Under the pieces are notes generated by a model. That model was given only the letters and a program-made list of their open reading frames with translations. It made no database searches and was not told where the DNA came from. 64,000 bases of DNA from Lachnospiraceae bacterium. GTDB lineage: Bacteria; Bacillota; Clostridia; Lachnospirales; Lachnospiraceae. Positions 53,283 to 61,787 of the stretch are shown one piece after another. The stretch covers positions 124,001 through 188,000 of the forward strand of contig JAFQQI010000066.1 of the NCBI GenBank assembly GCA_017411305.1, given 5' to 3'. A program made the position numbers and the translations under genes. Positions within the stretch are counted from its first letter, which is position 1; the number at the start of each line of letters is the position of its first letter.

Positions 53283-53870
53283 ATGGCAGCATTCAATGAA
53301 AGAAATGCCGGAAGAAAACCCAGCATCAGTAAGGAACAACTGACAGAAATCAGAAAACGACGAGGTAGCGGGGAGTCCGTTACCGCTCTGGCAGAGGAAT
53401 ACGGCGTATCCAGACAGACTCTGTCTGCCTATTTAAATACCGCCGATGATGTTATGGGGAATATATACCGTACTTACAAGTGTTGGGCTATCTTGAACCG
53501 CGAATTCCGCAAATCCTGTCAGCTGCAGGACTATGTGCTTCGTATGGAATATATGTGTGAGGATGAGCTTTGCAGTATTATCCTCGTAGATTTTTGTCAA
53601 AAAAAGATAGAAGTGATTAACAAGACCGACGAAGTCATTCATCAGGCATTTGGTGTGAAAGCGAAGCCTGACTGGGAGGATTTCGAATATTTTTTGGAGA
53701 GCCGTTGCTTTCCCAGAACCAGAGACCATTTGAAGCTTGTCTTAAGAGACTTGGGCTTAGACAGCTATGACCCTCTTGCCATTATTGAAAAGACCGAAGG
53801 ACGCATGGCAGAGGATAAGCAGTGGATTAATCTGATGTATTATCGTCCCGGATATGAACCTATTGGATAG
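53283..53870 (+). CDS. Helix-turn-helix protein paired with a HipA-like kinase
   Basis: 195 residues. N-terminal Hin/resolvase-type helix-turn-helix at residues 15-51 (KPSISKEQLTEIRKR...VTALAEEYGVSRQTLSAYL). The C-terminal domain (about 60-195) holds VDFCQKKIEVINKTDEVIHQAFG and FLESRCFPRTRDHLKLVLRDLGLDSYDPLAIIEKTEG; I know similar segments in Firmicutes but no assigned function. The frame opens at 53244, but ATGs there fall in the promoter; AAGGTGG precedes ATG 53283. The HipA-like gene follows 19 bases after the stop. Together they look like a toxin-antitoxin-type or kinase-regulator unit, the HTH protein being the likely DNA-binding antitoxin or regulator. Confidence 0.75.
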   Translation: MAAFNERNAGRKPSISKEQLTEIRKRRGSGESVTALAEEYGVSRQTLSAYLNTADDVMGNIYRTYKCWAILNREFRKSCQLQDYVLRMEYMCEDELCSIILVDFCQKKIEVINKTDEVIHQAFGVKAKPDWEDFEYFLESRCFPRTRDHLKLVLRDLGLDSYDPLAIIEKTEGRMAEDKQWINLMYYRPGYEPIG

Positions 53871-53889
53871 GGGGGAAAGGAGGAGAACC

Positions 53890-54714
53890 ATGGAAAAGAT
53901 TACCATAACCAATCAAAAACAGTATATCGAAACAGGTCATTCCTCCAAAGGCAACCAGCTCAAATGGAAAGATGAGCCATGGTGGTACAAGGCAGACCAG
54001 ATGGGCTATGAGAGTCTGGCAGAAACAGTGGTATCACGGATATTGTGTTCCTCCAATATCGGGGAGCATGTGATATATGAGCCGGTGCAGATTGTGTATC
54101 AGGATAAAGAGTTGATGGGCTGCAGAAGCAAAAACTTCCTGGGGGAGAGGGAAGAACTCATTACACTTGAGAAATTATTCCGTCTGCATACGGGTATGAG
54201 TCTTGCCAAGGAGCTTGCTTATATCAGCGATACCAAGAAGAGAATTGCCTATACCGTAGATCATGTTATCAGCTATACCGGACTTACGGACTTTGGTGCG
54301 TATCTTACGGGGATACTGGAAATGGATGCTTTTTTCTTAAATGAAGACAGACATACCAATAACATAGCCATGATTTACCGGCTGGATGACAAAAGCTACC
54401 GGCTTTGTCCCAGCTTTGATATGGGATTATCCTTGTTTGCGGATATGAGAGGAGATTTTCCTTTGTCAAAGCCTACGGAGGATTGCCGTAAGGATATCAT
54501 TGCCAAGCCCTTTGCACGGGACTTTGATGAACAGGCAGATGCGGCGGGAGAGCTTTACGGAACACAACTGATATTTTGTATCAGTAAGAATGAGATGGTA
54601 AAGGAAGTCCGCCTCTATGAGGATATCTATCCGAAAGAAGTAATAGACAGAGTAGAGGAGACCTTACGTTATCAGGCAGACAAATATAGTTACATGATAC
54701 GTAAAAAGGGATAA
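53890..54714 (+). CDS. Short HipA-like Ser/Thr kinase
   Basis: 274 residues, far shorter than HipA (about 440) and near the size of HipT-type kinases. Visible kinase features: Lys34 in WWYKADQMGYESLAETVVSRIL (ATP-binding Lys and a following Glu), catalytic Asp153 and Asn158 in FFLNEDRHTNNIAMI, and the metal-binding Asp177 in CPSFDMGLSLF. The N-terminal subdomain of HipA is absent. The frame extends back to 53854, but AAAGGAGG before ATG 53890 fixes the start. HipA and HipT phosphorylate aminoacyl-tRNA synthetases, GltX and TrpS respectively; the target here is unknown. Confidence 0.85.
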   Translation: MEKITITNQKQYIETGHSSKGNQLKWKDEPWWYKADQMGYESLAETVVSRILCSSNIGEHVIYEPVQIVYQDKELMGCRSKNFLGEREELITLEKLFRLHTGMSLAKELAYISDTKKRIAYTVDHVISYTGLTDFGAYLTGILEMDAFFLNEDRHTNNIAMIYRLDDKSYRLCPSFDMGLSLFADMRGDFPLSKPTEDCRKDIIAKPFARDFDEQADAAGELYGTQLIFCISKNEMVKEVRLYEDIYPKEVIDRVEETLRYQADKYSYMIRKKG

Positions 54715-54773
54715 TGCAGAAGAAGCCGGCAAGGAAGTACTACGGTTTCAGAGAAAGACGATAGGAAAACACT

Positions 54774-55448
54774 ATGAACAAAGGAATAAGCGGATTATTT
54801 ATTTTATTGCAAAAACCATATAGACTGTGCTTTGTGCTGACAGGCTTGTTTCTCTTTTTTGCAGGAACCAGCTTTCATAGCTCTGTATTAATACGAGATT
54901 ATATAGAAACAACAGGAGAAGTAATCAATTTGGAGGAAACAACAGAGCTTCGCCAGGGGAACAGGGAGCTTAGATATAACTATGATTTGATTTGGTATGC
55001 GGACGGAGAAGAATATGAAAAGCACTTTGAGAAGCAGCTTGATGCACGGGAAGAAGGCGAGGTTACCATTTGGATACGACCGGATAACCGGGATGCAGTT
55101 TTTTCAAATTCGGCAGAGAACTATGATGCGGCCTATCGCTTCTTGGGAATTGCAATTGTTGCGGGACTGGCAGGGATGTTGTTTTACGGTATCGAAAGAA
55201 GCAACCGTTATGAGAGCAGGAGCCAAACCATAGAAAGGCTGGAGGATACGAAGCTGTATAGTATACTGGTATTCATATTGTCTTTGATAGGAGCAGCAAT
55301 GCCCTTTATTCTGGAATATCAGGAATTCAAAAACGGGGAATATATAAATCCGATACTCTTTGACTTTTCCGTTGCATGCGGAGTACTTGCGGTCGGATGC
55401 TTGATATTATTTTTCCATGCGAAGAGAAAACTTAAAAAATATGAATAA
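54774..55448 (+). CDS. DUF3592-like membrane protein
   Basis: 224 residues. Membrane segments at about 15-35, 122-141, 162-180 and 193-213. The extracellular loop TTGEVINLEETTELRQGNRELRYNYDLIWYADGEEYEKHFEKQLDAREEGEVTIWIRPDN has the DUF3592 pattern of a small beta domain between two membrane helices. Function unknown. AGGAAAA precedes the ATG weakly. It may be cotranscribed with the HipA-like gene 59 bases upstream, though nothing links their roles. Confidence 0.7.
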   Translation: MNKGISGLFILLQKPYRLCFVLTGLFLFFAGTSFHSSVLIRDYIETTGEVINLEETTELRQGNRELRYNYDLIWYADGEEYEKHFEKQLDAREEGEVTIWIRPDNRDAVFSNSAENYDAAYRFLGIAIVAGLAGMLFYGIERSNRYESRSQTIERLEDTKLYSILVFILSLIGAAMPFILEYQEFKNGEYINPILFDFSVACGVLAVGCLILFFHAKRKLKKYE

Positions 55449-55528
55449 GAGATCTCCAAATGTATAAAGCTGCTTTTTTATGGAAGAATAAAAGAAAAAG
55501 GTCATGAAGAAAGCAGACGGAGGTAACA

Positions 55529-55963
55529 ATGGAGACTACAGATACAATTAAATTATTGAAGGAATGTGATGCAGGAACAAAAATGGCGGTTTCATCCATT
55601 GATGAGGTACTTGAGAGTATTAGTAATTCACAGCTGAAACAATTATTGCAGGAAAGCAAAAACCACCATGAAAAGTTGGAAAATGAAATATGTGCGCAGC
55701 TTGATAAATACGGAGCGGGACAAAAGGATCCTAACCCTATTGCCAAAGGGATGTCATGGATGAAAACCAACATGAAAATGAGTATGGATAACAGCGACAC
55801 CACAGTAGCGGATTTGATTACAGACGGTTGTAATATGGGTGTGAAAACCTTAAATAAGTATTTGAATCAATATGAAGCAGCTGATCATACCTCTAAGGAT
55901 ATTTGCAACAGATTGATTTCGATTGAAGAAACGCTTTGTAAAGATTTGAAACAGTATTTATAA
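55529..55963 (+). CDS. Helical-bundle protein (ferritin-like/DUF2383-like)
   Basis: 144 residues, entirely helical with heptad character: TTDTIKLLKECDAGTKMAVSSIDEVLESI, LKQLLQESKNHHEKLENEICAQLDKYG and NKYLNQYEAADHTSKDICNRLISIEETLCKDLKQYL. The arrangement suggests a four-helix ferritin-like bundle, but metal ligands cannot be assigned with confidence. The family is widespread and unnamed in Clostridia. CGGAGG precedes the ATG. A terminator follows its stop. Confidence 0.6.
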   Translation: METTDTIKLLKECDAGTKMAVSSIDEVLESISNSQLKQLLQESKNHHEKLENEICAQLDKYGAGQKDPNPIAKGMSWMKTNMKMSMDNSDTTVADLITDGCNMGVKTLNKYLNQYEAADHTSKDICNRLISIEETLCKDLKQYL

Positions 55964-55967
55964 AGGA

Positions 55968-56005
55968 CTCTGTTCCCTTTCTTCTGACGGGGAACAGAGA
56001 CTTTT
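55968..56005 (+). terminator. Terminator after the helical-bundle gene
   Basis: CTCTGTTCCC (55968-55977) pairs with GGGAACAGAG (55990-55999), followed by ACTTTT. A second hairpin, 56007-56018 with 56024-56034 (TGTAAACCGCA type, one bulge), follows at once. Confidence 0.8.
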
Positions 56006-56174
56006 CATGTAAACCGCAGAGTATGCGGTTACATATCTTAATATATAATATTAATAAAGTTTATAAAATCTTTAGATGCAGCGAATGGGGGATTCCTGTA
56101 TAATGTTATACAAATCTTACAAATAATGGAAGTATATAAGAAGAAAAATAATTATAATTGAGGGAGGCATATTT

Positions 56175-57014
56175 TTGAGACAAAAGATGCAAAATTTCTG
56201 GAAAGCCGTTAGGGCAGAATTAGAAGAAAATAAGAATACATTTTTAGTGTATACAGGTTTGCGTTTCCTTGTGATTTGTGTAATGATTTTGCAGATTTTT
56301 AACGGAAATTATCAGAATGTATTTTTGTGCCTTATAACATTGGTCCTGATGATTATACCCAGTGTAATTCAAGCTGCATTTAAGGTGGAGTTTCCGTCTC
56401 CGTTGGAAATTGTCATACTTGTTTTTATTTTTGCAGCAGAAATTTTAGGAGAAATCAGTGCATTTTATATCCGATTTCCTTATTGGGATACTATCCTGCA
56501 TACGCTTAACGGTTTTCTTTGTGCGGCACTGGGACTTTCACTGGTGGATTTGATGAATCGCCAAAAAAAGATGCTGTTCGAACTATCACCCTTATTTATG
56601 GCAATTGTGGCATTTTGCTTTTCTATGACAATCGGTGTGTTTTGGGAATTTTTTGAATTTGCCATGGACTTTTTCTGCGAGCTGGATATGCAGAAGGACA
56701 CCGTGGTGCATGTGATTTCCTCTACATTTCTTGACCCTTTGCGGGACAACAATTCTATCATTATCAGAGATATCCAAAATGTATCGGTAAATGGGGAAAT
56801 GCTGGATGTAAATGGGTATCTTGACATCGGGTTGTATGATACTATGATGGACTTGGTGGTTAATTTTATAGGTGCTATTATTTTTTCCGTAGCCGGATAC
56901 TTTTATATCAAGCGTCGTGACCAAAATAGTTTAATTAAGGGATTGGTGCCGGAGCCATGGTCAGAAGAAAAGCTTTCACTACAGCAGGAATATGAGAAGG
57001 AAACGAAGGAGTAA
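56175..57014 (+). CDS. DUF2238/YjdF-like membrane protein
   Basis: 279 residues with six to seven membrane helices. The block FPYWDTILHTLNGFLCAALGLSLVDLMNR, followed by FCFSMTIGVFWEFFEFAMDFF and DTMMDLVVNFIGAIIFSVAGYFYIK, is the signature of this family (PF09997). Conserved W, D, H and E residues within membranes suggest a transport or metal role, but none is established. TTG start 56175 follows GAGGGAGGC. Followed by its own spacer and the PilZ gene. Confidence 0.78.
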   Translation: MRQKMQNFWKAVRAELEENKNTFLVYTGLRFLVICVMILQIFNGNYQNVFLCLITLVLMIIPSVIQAAFKVEFPSPLEIVILVFIFAAEILGEISAFYIRFPYWDTILHTLNGFLCAALGLSLVDLMNRQKKMLFELSPLFMAIVAFCFSMTIGVFWEFFEFAMDFFCELDMQKDTVVHVISSTFLDPLRDNNSIIIRDIQNVSVNGEMLDVNGYLDIGLYDTMMDLVVNFIGAIIFSVAGYFYIKRRDQNSLIKGLVPEPWSEEKLSLQQEYEKETKE

Positions 57015-57158
57015 ACCCGGGAAATAATAATAATGCTATTCTCTGTTAATATATTGTTAATTTGTGAATGACAGCTTGAAAAATAAATGATACAATTATA
57101 TACAGGAGAAATTTCAAGTTGGGGTACAGATAGCAAAACACAGTAAGAGGATATTGTA

Positions 57159-57776
57159 GTGGCCGGGATTTATTTAACAGATTTAATCGAAGGATCTGCC
57201 ATCACCTTAAAAATCAGTAATAAGGTAAAGACAATTGAAATGCATGCCTCATTATTACGGGCACTAAGAGAAGATTTGGCGATTATCGAATTGGATTTTC
57301 AATCTAATCAAAGACTTAATTTTGATAATGTTCATATTGAGATGGAGAGTCAGACGGAAGACGGAACTCCTTACAAATGGAACAACGTCAAAATCGGCTT
57401 TTTTGAAAAACAGTATATTTTGCGTACAGAGGGAGCAGGCACGCGCTTTAATCGGCGTGAATATTTCCGTGTCGGTGTTTCCAAGCGGGCTCTTATGCGT
57501 ATGGTTGGCAGAGGTCAAAAAGAGGTTATTCTACGAGATGTGAGCATGACAGGATTTGCCATTACGGATCAGCGAAAGGAGCTTGATCTTTTGCCGGGAG
57601 ATGAGCTTTCTGTACATTTTGAAGATTTAGGACATGTGCTGGACCTGGTTGGCAGAGTGGTCCGTGTACAAGAGGAAGAGGATGTAGTTGTTTACGGATT
57701 GCGAATCATTAATTTGTGCAAGGATTTATCCTCCTATATTTCCATGAAGCAGAGAGGCGGAAGAGCTTCCAAATAA
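57159..57776 (+). CDS. PilZ-domain cyclic di-GMP receptor
   Basis: 205 residues. N-terminal YcgR-like domain (residues 1-95), then PilZ with the binding motif FNRREYFRVGVSKRAL (RxxxR) and DVSMTGFAITDQ (D/NxSxxG). It should bind cyclic di-GMP and control motility or surface traits, in line with the HD-GYP gene at 15721 and the chemoreceptor at 44411. GTG start 57159 follows AGAGGAT. A TTGAAA-17-TATACA promoter lies at 57076-57104 inside a CTTGAAA/TTTCAAG inverted repeat. Confidence 0.85.
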   Translation: MAGIYLTDLIEGSAITLKISNKVKTIEMHASLLRALREDLAIIELDFQSNQRLNFDNVHIEMESQTEDGTPYKWNNVKIGFFEKQYILRTEGAGTRFNRREYFRVGVSKRALMRMVGRGQKEVILRDVSMTGFAITDQRKELDLLPGDELSVHFEDLGHVLDLVGRVVRVQEEEDVVVYGLRIINLCKDLSSYISMKQRGGRASK

Positions 57777-57803
57777 AAGTGATTAGACGTAAAGGGGCAA
57801 TTT

Positions 57804-58574
57804 ATGAGTCAGAAAAAGGGAGTGGATACAGGTAAGAGACAAAGATATGATTTACCGGATGTGATTCGCGGAATTACACTTCTTAGTATGATTGCCTATC
57901 ATGGAGCATGGGATTTGGTTTATATGTATGGTGTCAGATGGAAATGGTATCATGGGACAGGTGCTTATATCTGGCAACAGAGCATTTGCTGGACGTTTAT
58001 CTTTTTGTCCGGCTTTTGCTGGCCGATGGGAAAAAGACCTCTGAAAAGGGGTCTTGTTGTTTTTGGTAGTGGAATTTTAGTAACTGTAGTTACCATGCTT
58101 GCCATGTATCAAAACAGGGTAGTATTTGGCGTCCTTACACTAATTGGCTCTGCTATGCTCTTAATGGTATTGCTTGATAAGCTGTTTTGTAGAATTTCGC
58201 CAAAAGTGGGATTAGTAATCAGCTTTGCATGTTTTGTACTAACCAGAAATATAAACCGGGGAAGTCTGGGCTTTGAAGGGCTGGAGCTTGTGAAGCTGCC
58301 TGTGAGGTGGTATCGTGGGTGGCTTATGACCTATTTAGGATTTACGGCACCGGATTTTTACTCTACGGATTATTTTTCACTTTTTCCCTGGCTGTTTTTA
58401 TTTATCAGTGGATATTTTATGTATCACATATTTTGCAGGAAAGGATGGTTAGAGCTTTCTTTTCTTAAATGGAACTGTCCGGTTTTCAGTTTTATAGGAC
58501 GTCATTCCTTACTGATTTATTTGTTGCATCAACCTGCATTATATGTATTATGCAGCTTGCTTTGGTATTTGTAG
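57804..58574 (+). CDS. DUF1624/heparan-alpha-glucosaminide N-acetyltransferase-like membrane protein
   Basis: 256 residues with about seven helices. RYDLPDVIRGITLLSMIAYHGAWDL is the DUF1624 start (R-D-RG and a membrane His), and FSFIGRHSLLIYLLHQPALYVL is the usual end. The family is related to acyltransferase 3 and HGSNAT, predicted to move acetyl groups across the membrane; the acceptor is not known. GGGGCAA precedes the ATG. It lies 27 bases after PilZ. Confidence 0.82.
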   Translation: MSQKKGVDTGKRQRYDLPDVIRGITLLSMIAYHGAWDLVYMYGVRWKWYHGTGAYIWQQSICWTFIFLSGFCWPMGKRPLKRGLVVFGSGILVTVVTMLAMYQNRVVFGVLTLIGSAMLLMVLLDKLFCRISPKVGLVISFACFVLTRNINRGSLGFEGLELVKLPVRWYRGWLMTYLGFTAPDFYSTDYFSLFPWLFLFISGYFMYHIFCRKGWLELSFLKWNCPVFSFIGRHSLLIYLLHQPALYVLCSLLWYL

Positions 58575-58619
58575 CATGCTATACTTTTTTAGCTATAATT
58601 ATTATAAAAGGAGAAACGG

Positions 58620-59480
58620 ATGATATTACATGTCATTGAACATACCATACATCACAGCATCGGCCTGTTGCCCTTTTTGTTCGTGACGTATTTGGTTATG
58701 GAATATATTGAACATAAAGCGGGAAAAAAGGCTGAGCAGTTAGTAAAGAAATCCGGTAGCTTCGGGCCGCTTATTGGCGGAACGCTGGGAATTGTGCCTC
58801 AATGCGGATTTTCGGCAGCAGCGTCCAATTTATATGCCGGTAGAATTATTACATTGGGAACGTTACTTGCAGTTTTTCTTTCTACTTCGGATGAAATGCT
58901 TCCGATTTTGATTTCAGCCAAGGTAGAACCGGTGACAATCTGTAAGATATTGGGGATAAAAGTTCTCATTGGTGTAATAGCAGGTTTTGCGATTGACTTT
59001 ATCTTGAAAAACAGATCTTATAAGGAAGAAGAGAAACTTAAGATAGAGCATATGTGCGAGCATGAGCATTGCCACTGCGGAGAAGGCAAAATCGGTAAAT
59101 CCGCACTGGTACATACCTTACAAGTGTTTTTATTTATTGTGGCCATTACATTTGTGCTGAATTTATTGATAGAGTTTGTAGGAGAAGAAACATTGGCGGG
59201 TTTTCTTAGCGAAAAACCTGTAATAGGGCCTCTTGTGGCCGGTTTTATGGGGCTAATACCGAATTGTGCATCGTCCGTAGTGATTACCCAGCTGTACTTG
59301 GAAGGAATGCTGGGAGCGGGTGCAATGATGGCCGGACTTTTGGTAGGTGCCGGAGTAGGTACATTAATCCTTTTCAGGGTTAATGATGATATCAAAGAGA
59401 ATATTAAAATTATCGTATTGCTGTACGGAATCGGAACACTTGCGGGAATTATAATAGAAACAGCCGGTCTTGTATTTTAG
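58620..59480 (+). CDS. Putative manganese/heavy-metal exporter (ArsP_2/DUF2899-like)
   Basis: 286 residues, about eight to ten helices in two similar halves: GGTLGIVPQCGFSAAASNLYAGRIITLGTLLAVFLSTSDEMLP and VAGFMGLIPNCASSVVITQLYLEGMLGAGAMMAGLLVGAGVG. Between them a cytoplasmic loop EHMCEHEHCHCGEGK gives a dense His/Cys metal-binding site. The family is annotated as a putative arsenic or manganese exporter. AAAGGAG precedes the ATG. Its last codons form the 5-prime arm of a terminator hairpin. Confidence 0.85.
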   Translation: MILHVIEHTIHHSIGLLPFLFVTYLVMEYIEHKAGKKAEQLVKKSGSFGPLIGGTLGIVPQCGFSAAASNLYAGRIITLGTLLAVFLSTSDEMLPILISAKVEPVTICKILGIKVLIGVIAGFAIDFILKNRSYKEEEKLKIEHMCEHEHCHCGEGKIGKSALVHTLQVFLFIVAITFVLNLLIEFVGEETLAGFLSEKPVIGPLVAGFMGLIPNCASSVVITQLYLEGMLGAGAMMAGLLVGAGVGTLILFRVNDDIKENIKIIVLLYGIGTLAGIIIETAGLVF

Positions 59481-59492
59481 ACCGGCTGTTTC
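59457..59492 (+). terminator. Terminator overlapping the exporter stop codon
   Basis: A perfect 14-base stem, GAAACAGCCGGTCT (59457-59470) with its complement (59479-59492), loop TGTATTTT holding part of the stop region. There is no strong T run after it, so termination efficiency is unsure. Confidence 0.65.
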
Positions 59493-59499
59493 CTTCCCA

Positions 59500-59552
59500 T
59501 CACAGGGGGAGACCTGTGAAGAGAACTCTTTTTCATAGGGGGAGTCCTATGA
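59500..59552. repeat. Twin hairpins with GGGAG loops
   Basis: TCACAGG-GGGAGA-CCTGTGA (59500-59519) and TCATAGG-GGGAGT-CCTATGA (59533-59552). Stems differ at one compensating pair while the loop is kept. They lie between the convergent exporter and GH113-like genes. Loop-exposed GGA recalls CsrA/RsmA targets, but that is only a resemblance. Confidence 0.75.
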
Positions 59553-59576
59553 GGTAAAAAGGGGGATATCTAAATT

Positions 59577-60506
59577 TTAGAAACTATCGTAATATTTTTT
59601 AACAACTTCCTGCGCAGGCTTTTCATAAATATCATAACCGCCGTTACATTTTGCTTTACAGGGAGAGTATTGCTTCCAAGCCCAATCCCAAAGGCAGAAG
59701 CCTTCTACCCAGGGACGCTTTTTGCATGCTTCAAACATAGCGGTATACCAGTCTGCCTGTTCTTCCAAGTTTACTTCTCCGCGCATGCTCCAATCATTGG
59801 GAATCTTTGAAGACCCTTCTGTGGACATACAACCGCATTCTGAAAAGAAGAAGGGCTTGTTATATTTCTTAACCACAGCTTCGATTCGATCCAGTTCCTG
59901 TTCCCAGTCATTCATCGGATAGTATCCGCTGGAACAGATTACATCCACACAGTCCCACCAGGTAACATTGTCTTCCTGATACTTGTCTGTATTGTAGGTA
60001 ACAGGACCATGAAATACTTCTTTAATATCTGCAATCAGTTTACGCCATTCATCGGCTCTTCGTTCACTTTGAACCATTTCACAACCGGCGATAAACATTT
60101 CGCATCCTGTTTTTTCGGCAATTTTAGCATAATGCAGCTGGAAGTCAGTATAAGAGGCAAACCAGTTGCTCCATTTGGGCTCACAATGCACATCCTTATC
60201 GAAAAAATTGATATGTGCACGCCAGGTACCGTTTTTGCAATTGGCAGTAGGCTTAAGGGCAACACGAAGACCGATTTCATGTGCATAGTGAATCATGCGG
60301 ACAAGCTCTTCATCTGACATGGTAGCATCCGAAGTATAACAAATTTCTTCTGACTGGGCTGTTTCCTGTAATCCGTTAGGAACAAGAATGATAAAATCGG
60401 CACCTGTTTTTGCTTTCAGATTGTCTAAACTTTCGTAGGCTTCTTTGGTTTCAAAGCTTCCTTTTTGGCAAAAAGAAGCAAAAGTAACACCTTTAATAAA
60501 CTGCAT
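59577..60506 (-). CDS. GH113-like glycoside hydrolase
   Basis: 309 residues, single TIM barrel without signal peptide. FIAGCEMVQSERRADEWRKLI and PFFFSECGCMSTEGS provide two strand-end glutamates fitting acid/base and nucleophile positions of GH113 (beta-mannanase-type clan A). LRVALKPTANCKNGTWRAHI and WVEGFCLWDWAWK are also typical. It is cysteine-rich, with CKAKCNGGYD near the end. The frame opens at 60599; GAAGGGAG before ATG 60506 fixes the start. Divergent from an AraC regulator that probably controls it. Confidence 0.83.
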   Translation of the reverse strand: MQFIKGVTFASFCQKGSFETKEAYESLDNLKAKTGADFIILVPNGLQETAQSEEICYTSDATMSDEELVRMIHYAHEIGLRVALKPTANCKNGTWRAHINFFDKDVHCEPKWSNWFASYTDFQLHYAKIAEKTGCEMFIAGCEMVQSERRADEWRKLIADIKEVFHGPVTYNTDKYQEDNVTWWDCVDVICSSGYYPMNDWEQELDRIEAVVKKYNKPFFFSECGCMSTEGSSKIPNDWSMRGEVNLEEQADWYTAMFEACKKRPWVEGFCLWDWAWKQYSPCKAKCNGGYDIYEKPAQEVVKKYYDSF

Positions 60507-60650
60507 ATTAACTCCCTTCTGTATGTGTGAATAAAAAATTTTTCCGTAGGATATAAAAACTATAGCACTTTTTATTTGAATTCGGTATAATGTTGCCATG
60601 TAAAAATTGTAAAAATCTATTTGCAGAGAGCGAAAGAGGAAGACCGGATT

Positions 60651-61532
60651 ATGCAGTATTTATTTGAATACAGTGATACATTAAACTCTCCATATGAAGC
60701 ATTTTTATACGATACAACTGTGATGACATTTCCTATCCGCGCGCATTGGCATTATTTTATGGAAGTTGTTTACATGAAAGATGGTACGGGACTTATCGAA
60801 TGCGACGGGAAGAGTTATGTGGTTGAACCGGGTGATTTGATATTATTTCATCCGGAGTCAGTTCATGCTATTTATACTGCAACTAATTATTCTTTGCAAT
60901 ATGAGGTTCTTAAGTTTGATGTTAATAAGTTGTACACAGAGAACAGTTATGCACCAAAGCTAAGAATAATTTTAGAAAGTGCCAGTAAAAATACAAATGC
61001 CCCTATTTTCTTTTCAGAGCAGGATTTGGCAGATATTCCGGTTGAAAGTATTTTTGAAGACTGCAGGGCAGAGCTTGCGGCAAGAGACTATGGATATGAT
61101 ATTATTGTACACAATAAAATCTGCTATCTTTTAGTAAATTTAATCAGAATCTGGAGAAATAAGGGATTTGATACAGATGTGGCAGCTACCCATGTTCAAG
61201 AACTGGATTCCATTCATGACATTACGACATATATTGATGCTCATGCAGGAGAACCCATTAAAGTAGAAGACTTGGCAGATATGTGCAATATGAGCTATTC
61301 CTATTTTGCTAAAAACTTTAAGCAGTATTATGGCCGTTCCTGTAAAGAGTATATAGAGTTTATCCGTATTTGTAAGGCAGAGGATATGTTACTTTTTACA
61401 GATTTTGATTTGAGCTATATCAGTCAGGAAACAGGATTTTCTGATAGTAGCCATTTAATTAAGATTTTCCGAAAATGGAAGGGTATGACACCCAAGCAGT
61501 TTAAATTACAGCATGCCAAGAAAGAGGCATAA
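60651..61532 (+). CDS. AraC-family transcriptional regulator (cupin + HTH)
   Basis: 293 residues. Cupin with RAHWHYFMEVVYMKDGTGLIECDGKSYVVEPGDLILFHPESVHAIY; C-terminal AraC domain with GEPIKVEDLADMCNMSYSYFAKNFKQYYG and LSYISQETGFSDSSHLIKIFRKWKGMTPKQFKLQ. Likely senses a sugar and controls the divergent GH113-like gene. GAGGAAG before ATG 60651; a TATAAT at 60586-60591 with a weak -35 lies in the shared spacer. Confidence 0.9.
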   Translation: MQYLFEYSDTLNSPYEAFLYDTTVMTFPIRAHWHYFMEVVYMKDGTGLIECDGKSYVVEPGDLILFHPESVHAIYTATNYSLQYEVLKFDVNKLYTENSYAPKLRIILESASKNTNAPIFFSEQDLADIPVESIFEDCRAELAARDYGYDIIVHNKICYLLVNLIRIWRNKGFDTDVAATHVQELDSIHDITTYIDAHAGEPIKVEDLADMCNMSYSYFAKNFKQYYGRSCKEYIEFIRICKAEDMLLFTDFDLSYISQETGFSDSSHLIKIFRKWKGMTPKQFKLQHAKKEA

Positions 61533-61578
61533 AAAAAGTACCATCCCCAAGGCTCCTATGTCCTCAAAAACGGTACTT
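61531..61578 (-). terminator. Terminator of tRNA-Lys
   Basis: On the minus strand AAGTACC (61578-61572) and GGTACTT (61542-61536) pair around a 29-base G-rich loop and are followed by a T run that overlaps the stop of the convergent AraC gene. Confidence 0.8.
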
Positions 61579-61583
61579 ACGAG

Positions 61584-61656
61584 TGCGTCTTCAGGGGCTC
61601 GAACCCTGGACACCCTGATTAAGAGTCAGGTGCTCTACCAACTGAGCTAAAGACGC
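61584..61656 (-). tRNA. tRNA-Lys, anticodon CUU
   Basis: 73 bases on the minus strand: acceptor GCGTCTT/AAGACGC, D arm GCTC/GAGC, anticodon arm CCTGA-CTCTTAA-TCAGG with anticodon CTT, T arm CAGGG-TTCGAGC-CCCTG, discriminator A. CCA is not encoded. It reads AAG codons. Confidence 0.97.
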
Positions 61657-61685
61657 GTTTCTTTGGTATTTGTTGCTTTCGTGAT

Positions 61686-61714
61686 TTGCAACGCAAGTGT
61701 TATTATAGTATAAT
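61686..61714 (+). promoter_or_regulatory. Promoter of tatD-rsmA
   Basis: TTGCAA (61686-61691), 17 bases, TATAAT (61709-61714). The transcript leader is extremely T-rich up to the start at 61788. Confidence 0.75.
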
Positions 61715-61787
61715 GTTTTTTGCTTTGCAAGTACTTTTTTAAAATTTTTTTAAGATTTTTTATTTTTTTATCAAAAAGCAGGATTGG

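Noticed and set aside
59500..59552. True CsrA binding sites
   Set aside because: The loops have GGGAG but not the ANGGA consensus, and they lie after gene ends rather than at a ribosome binding site.
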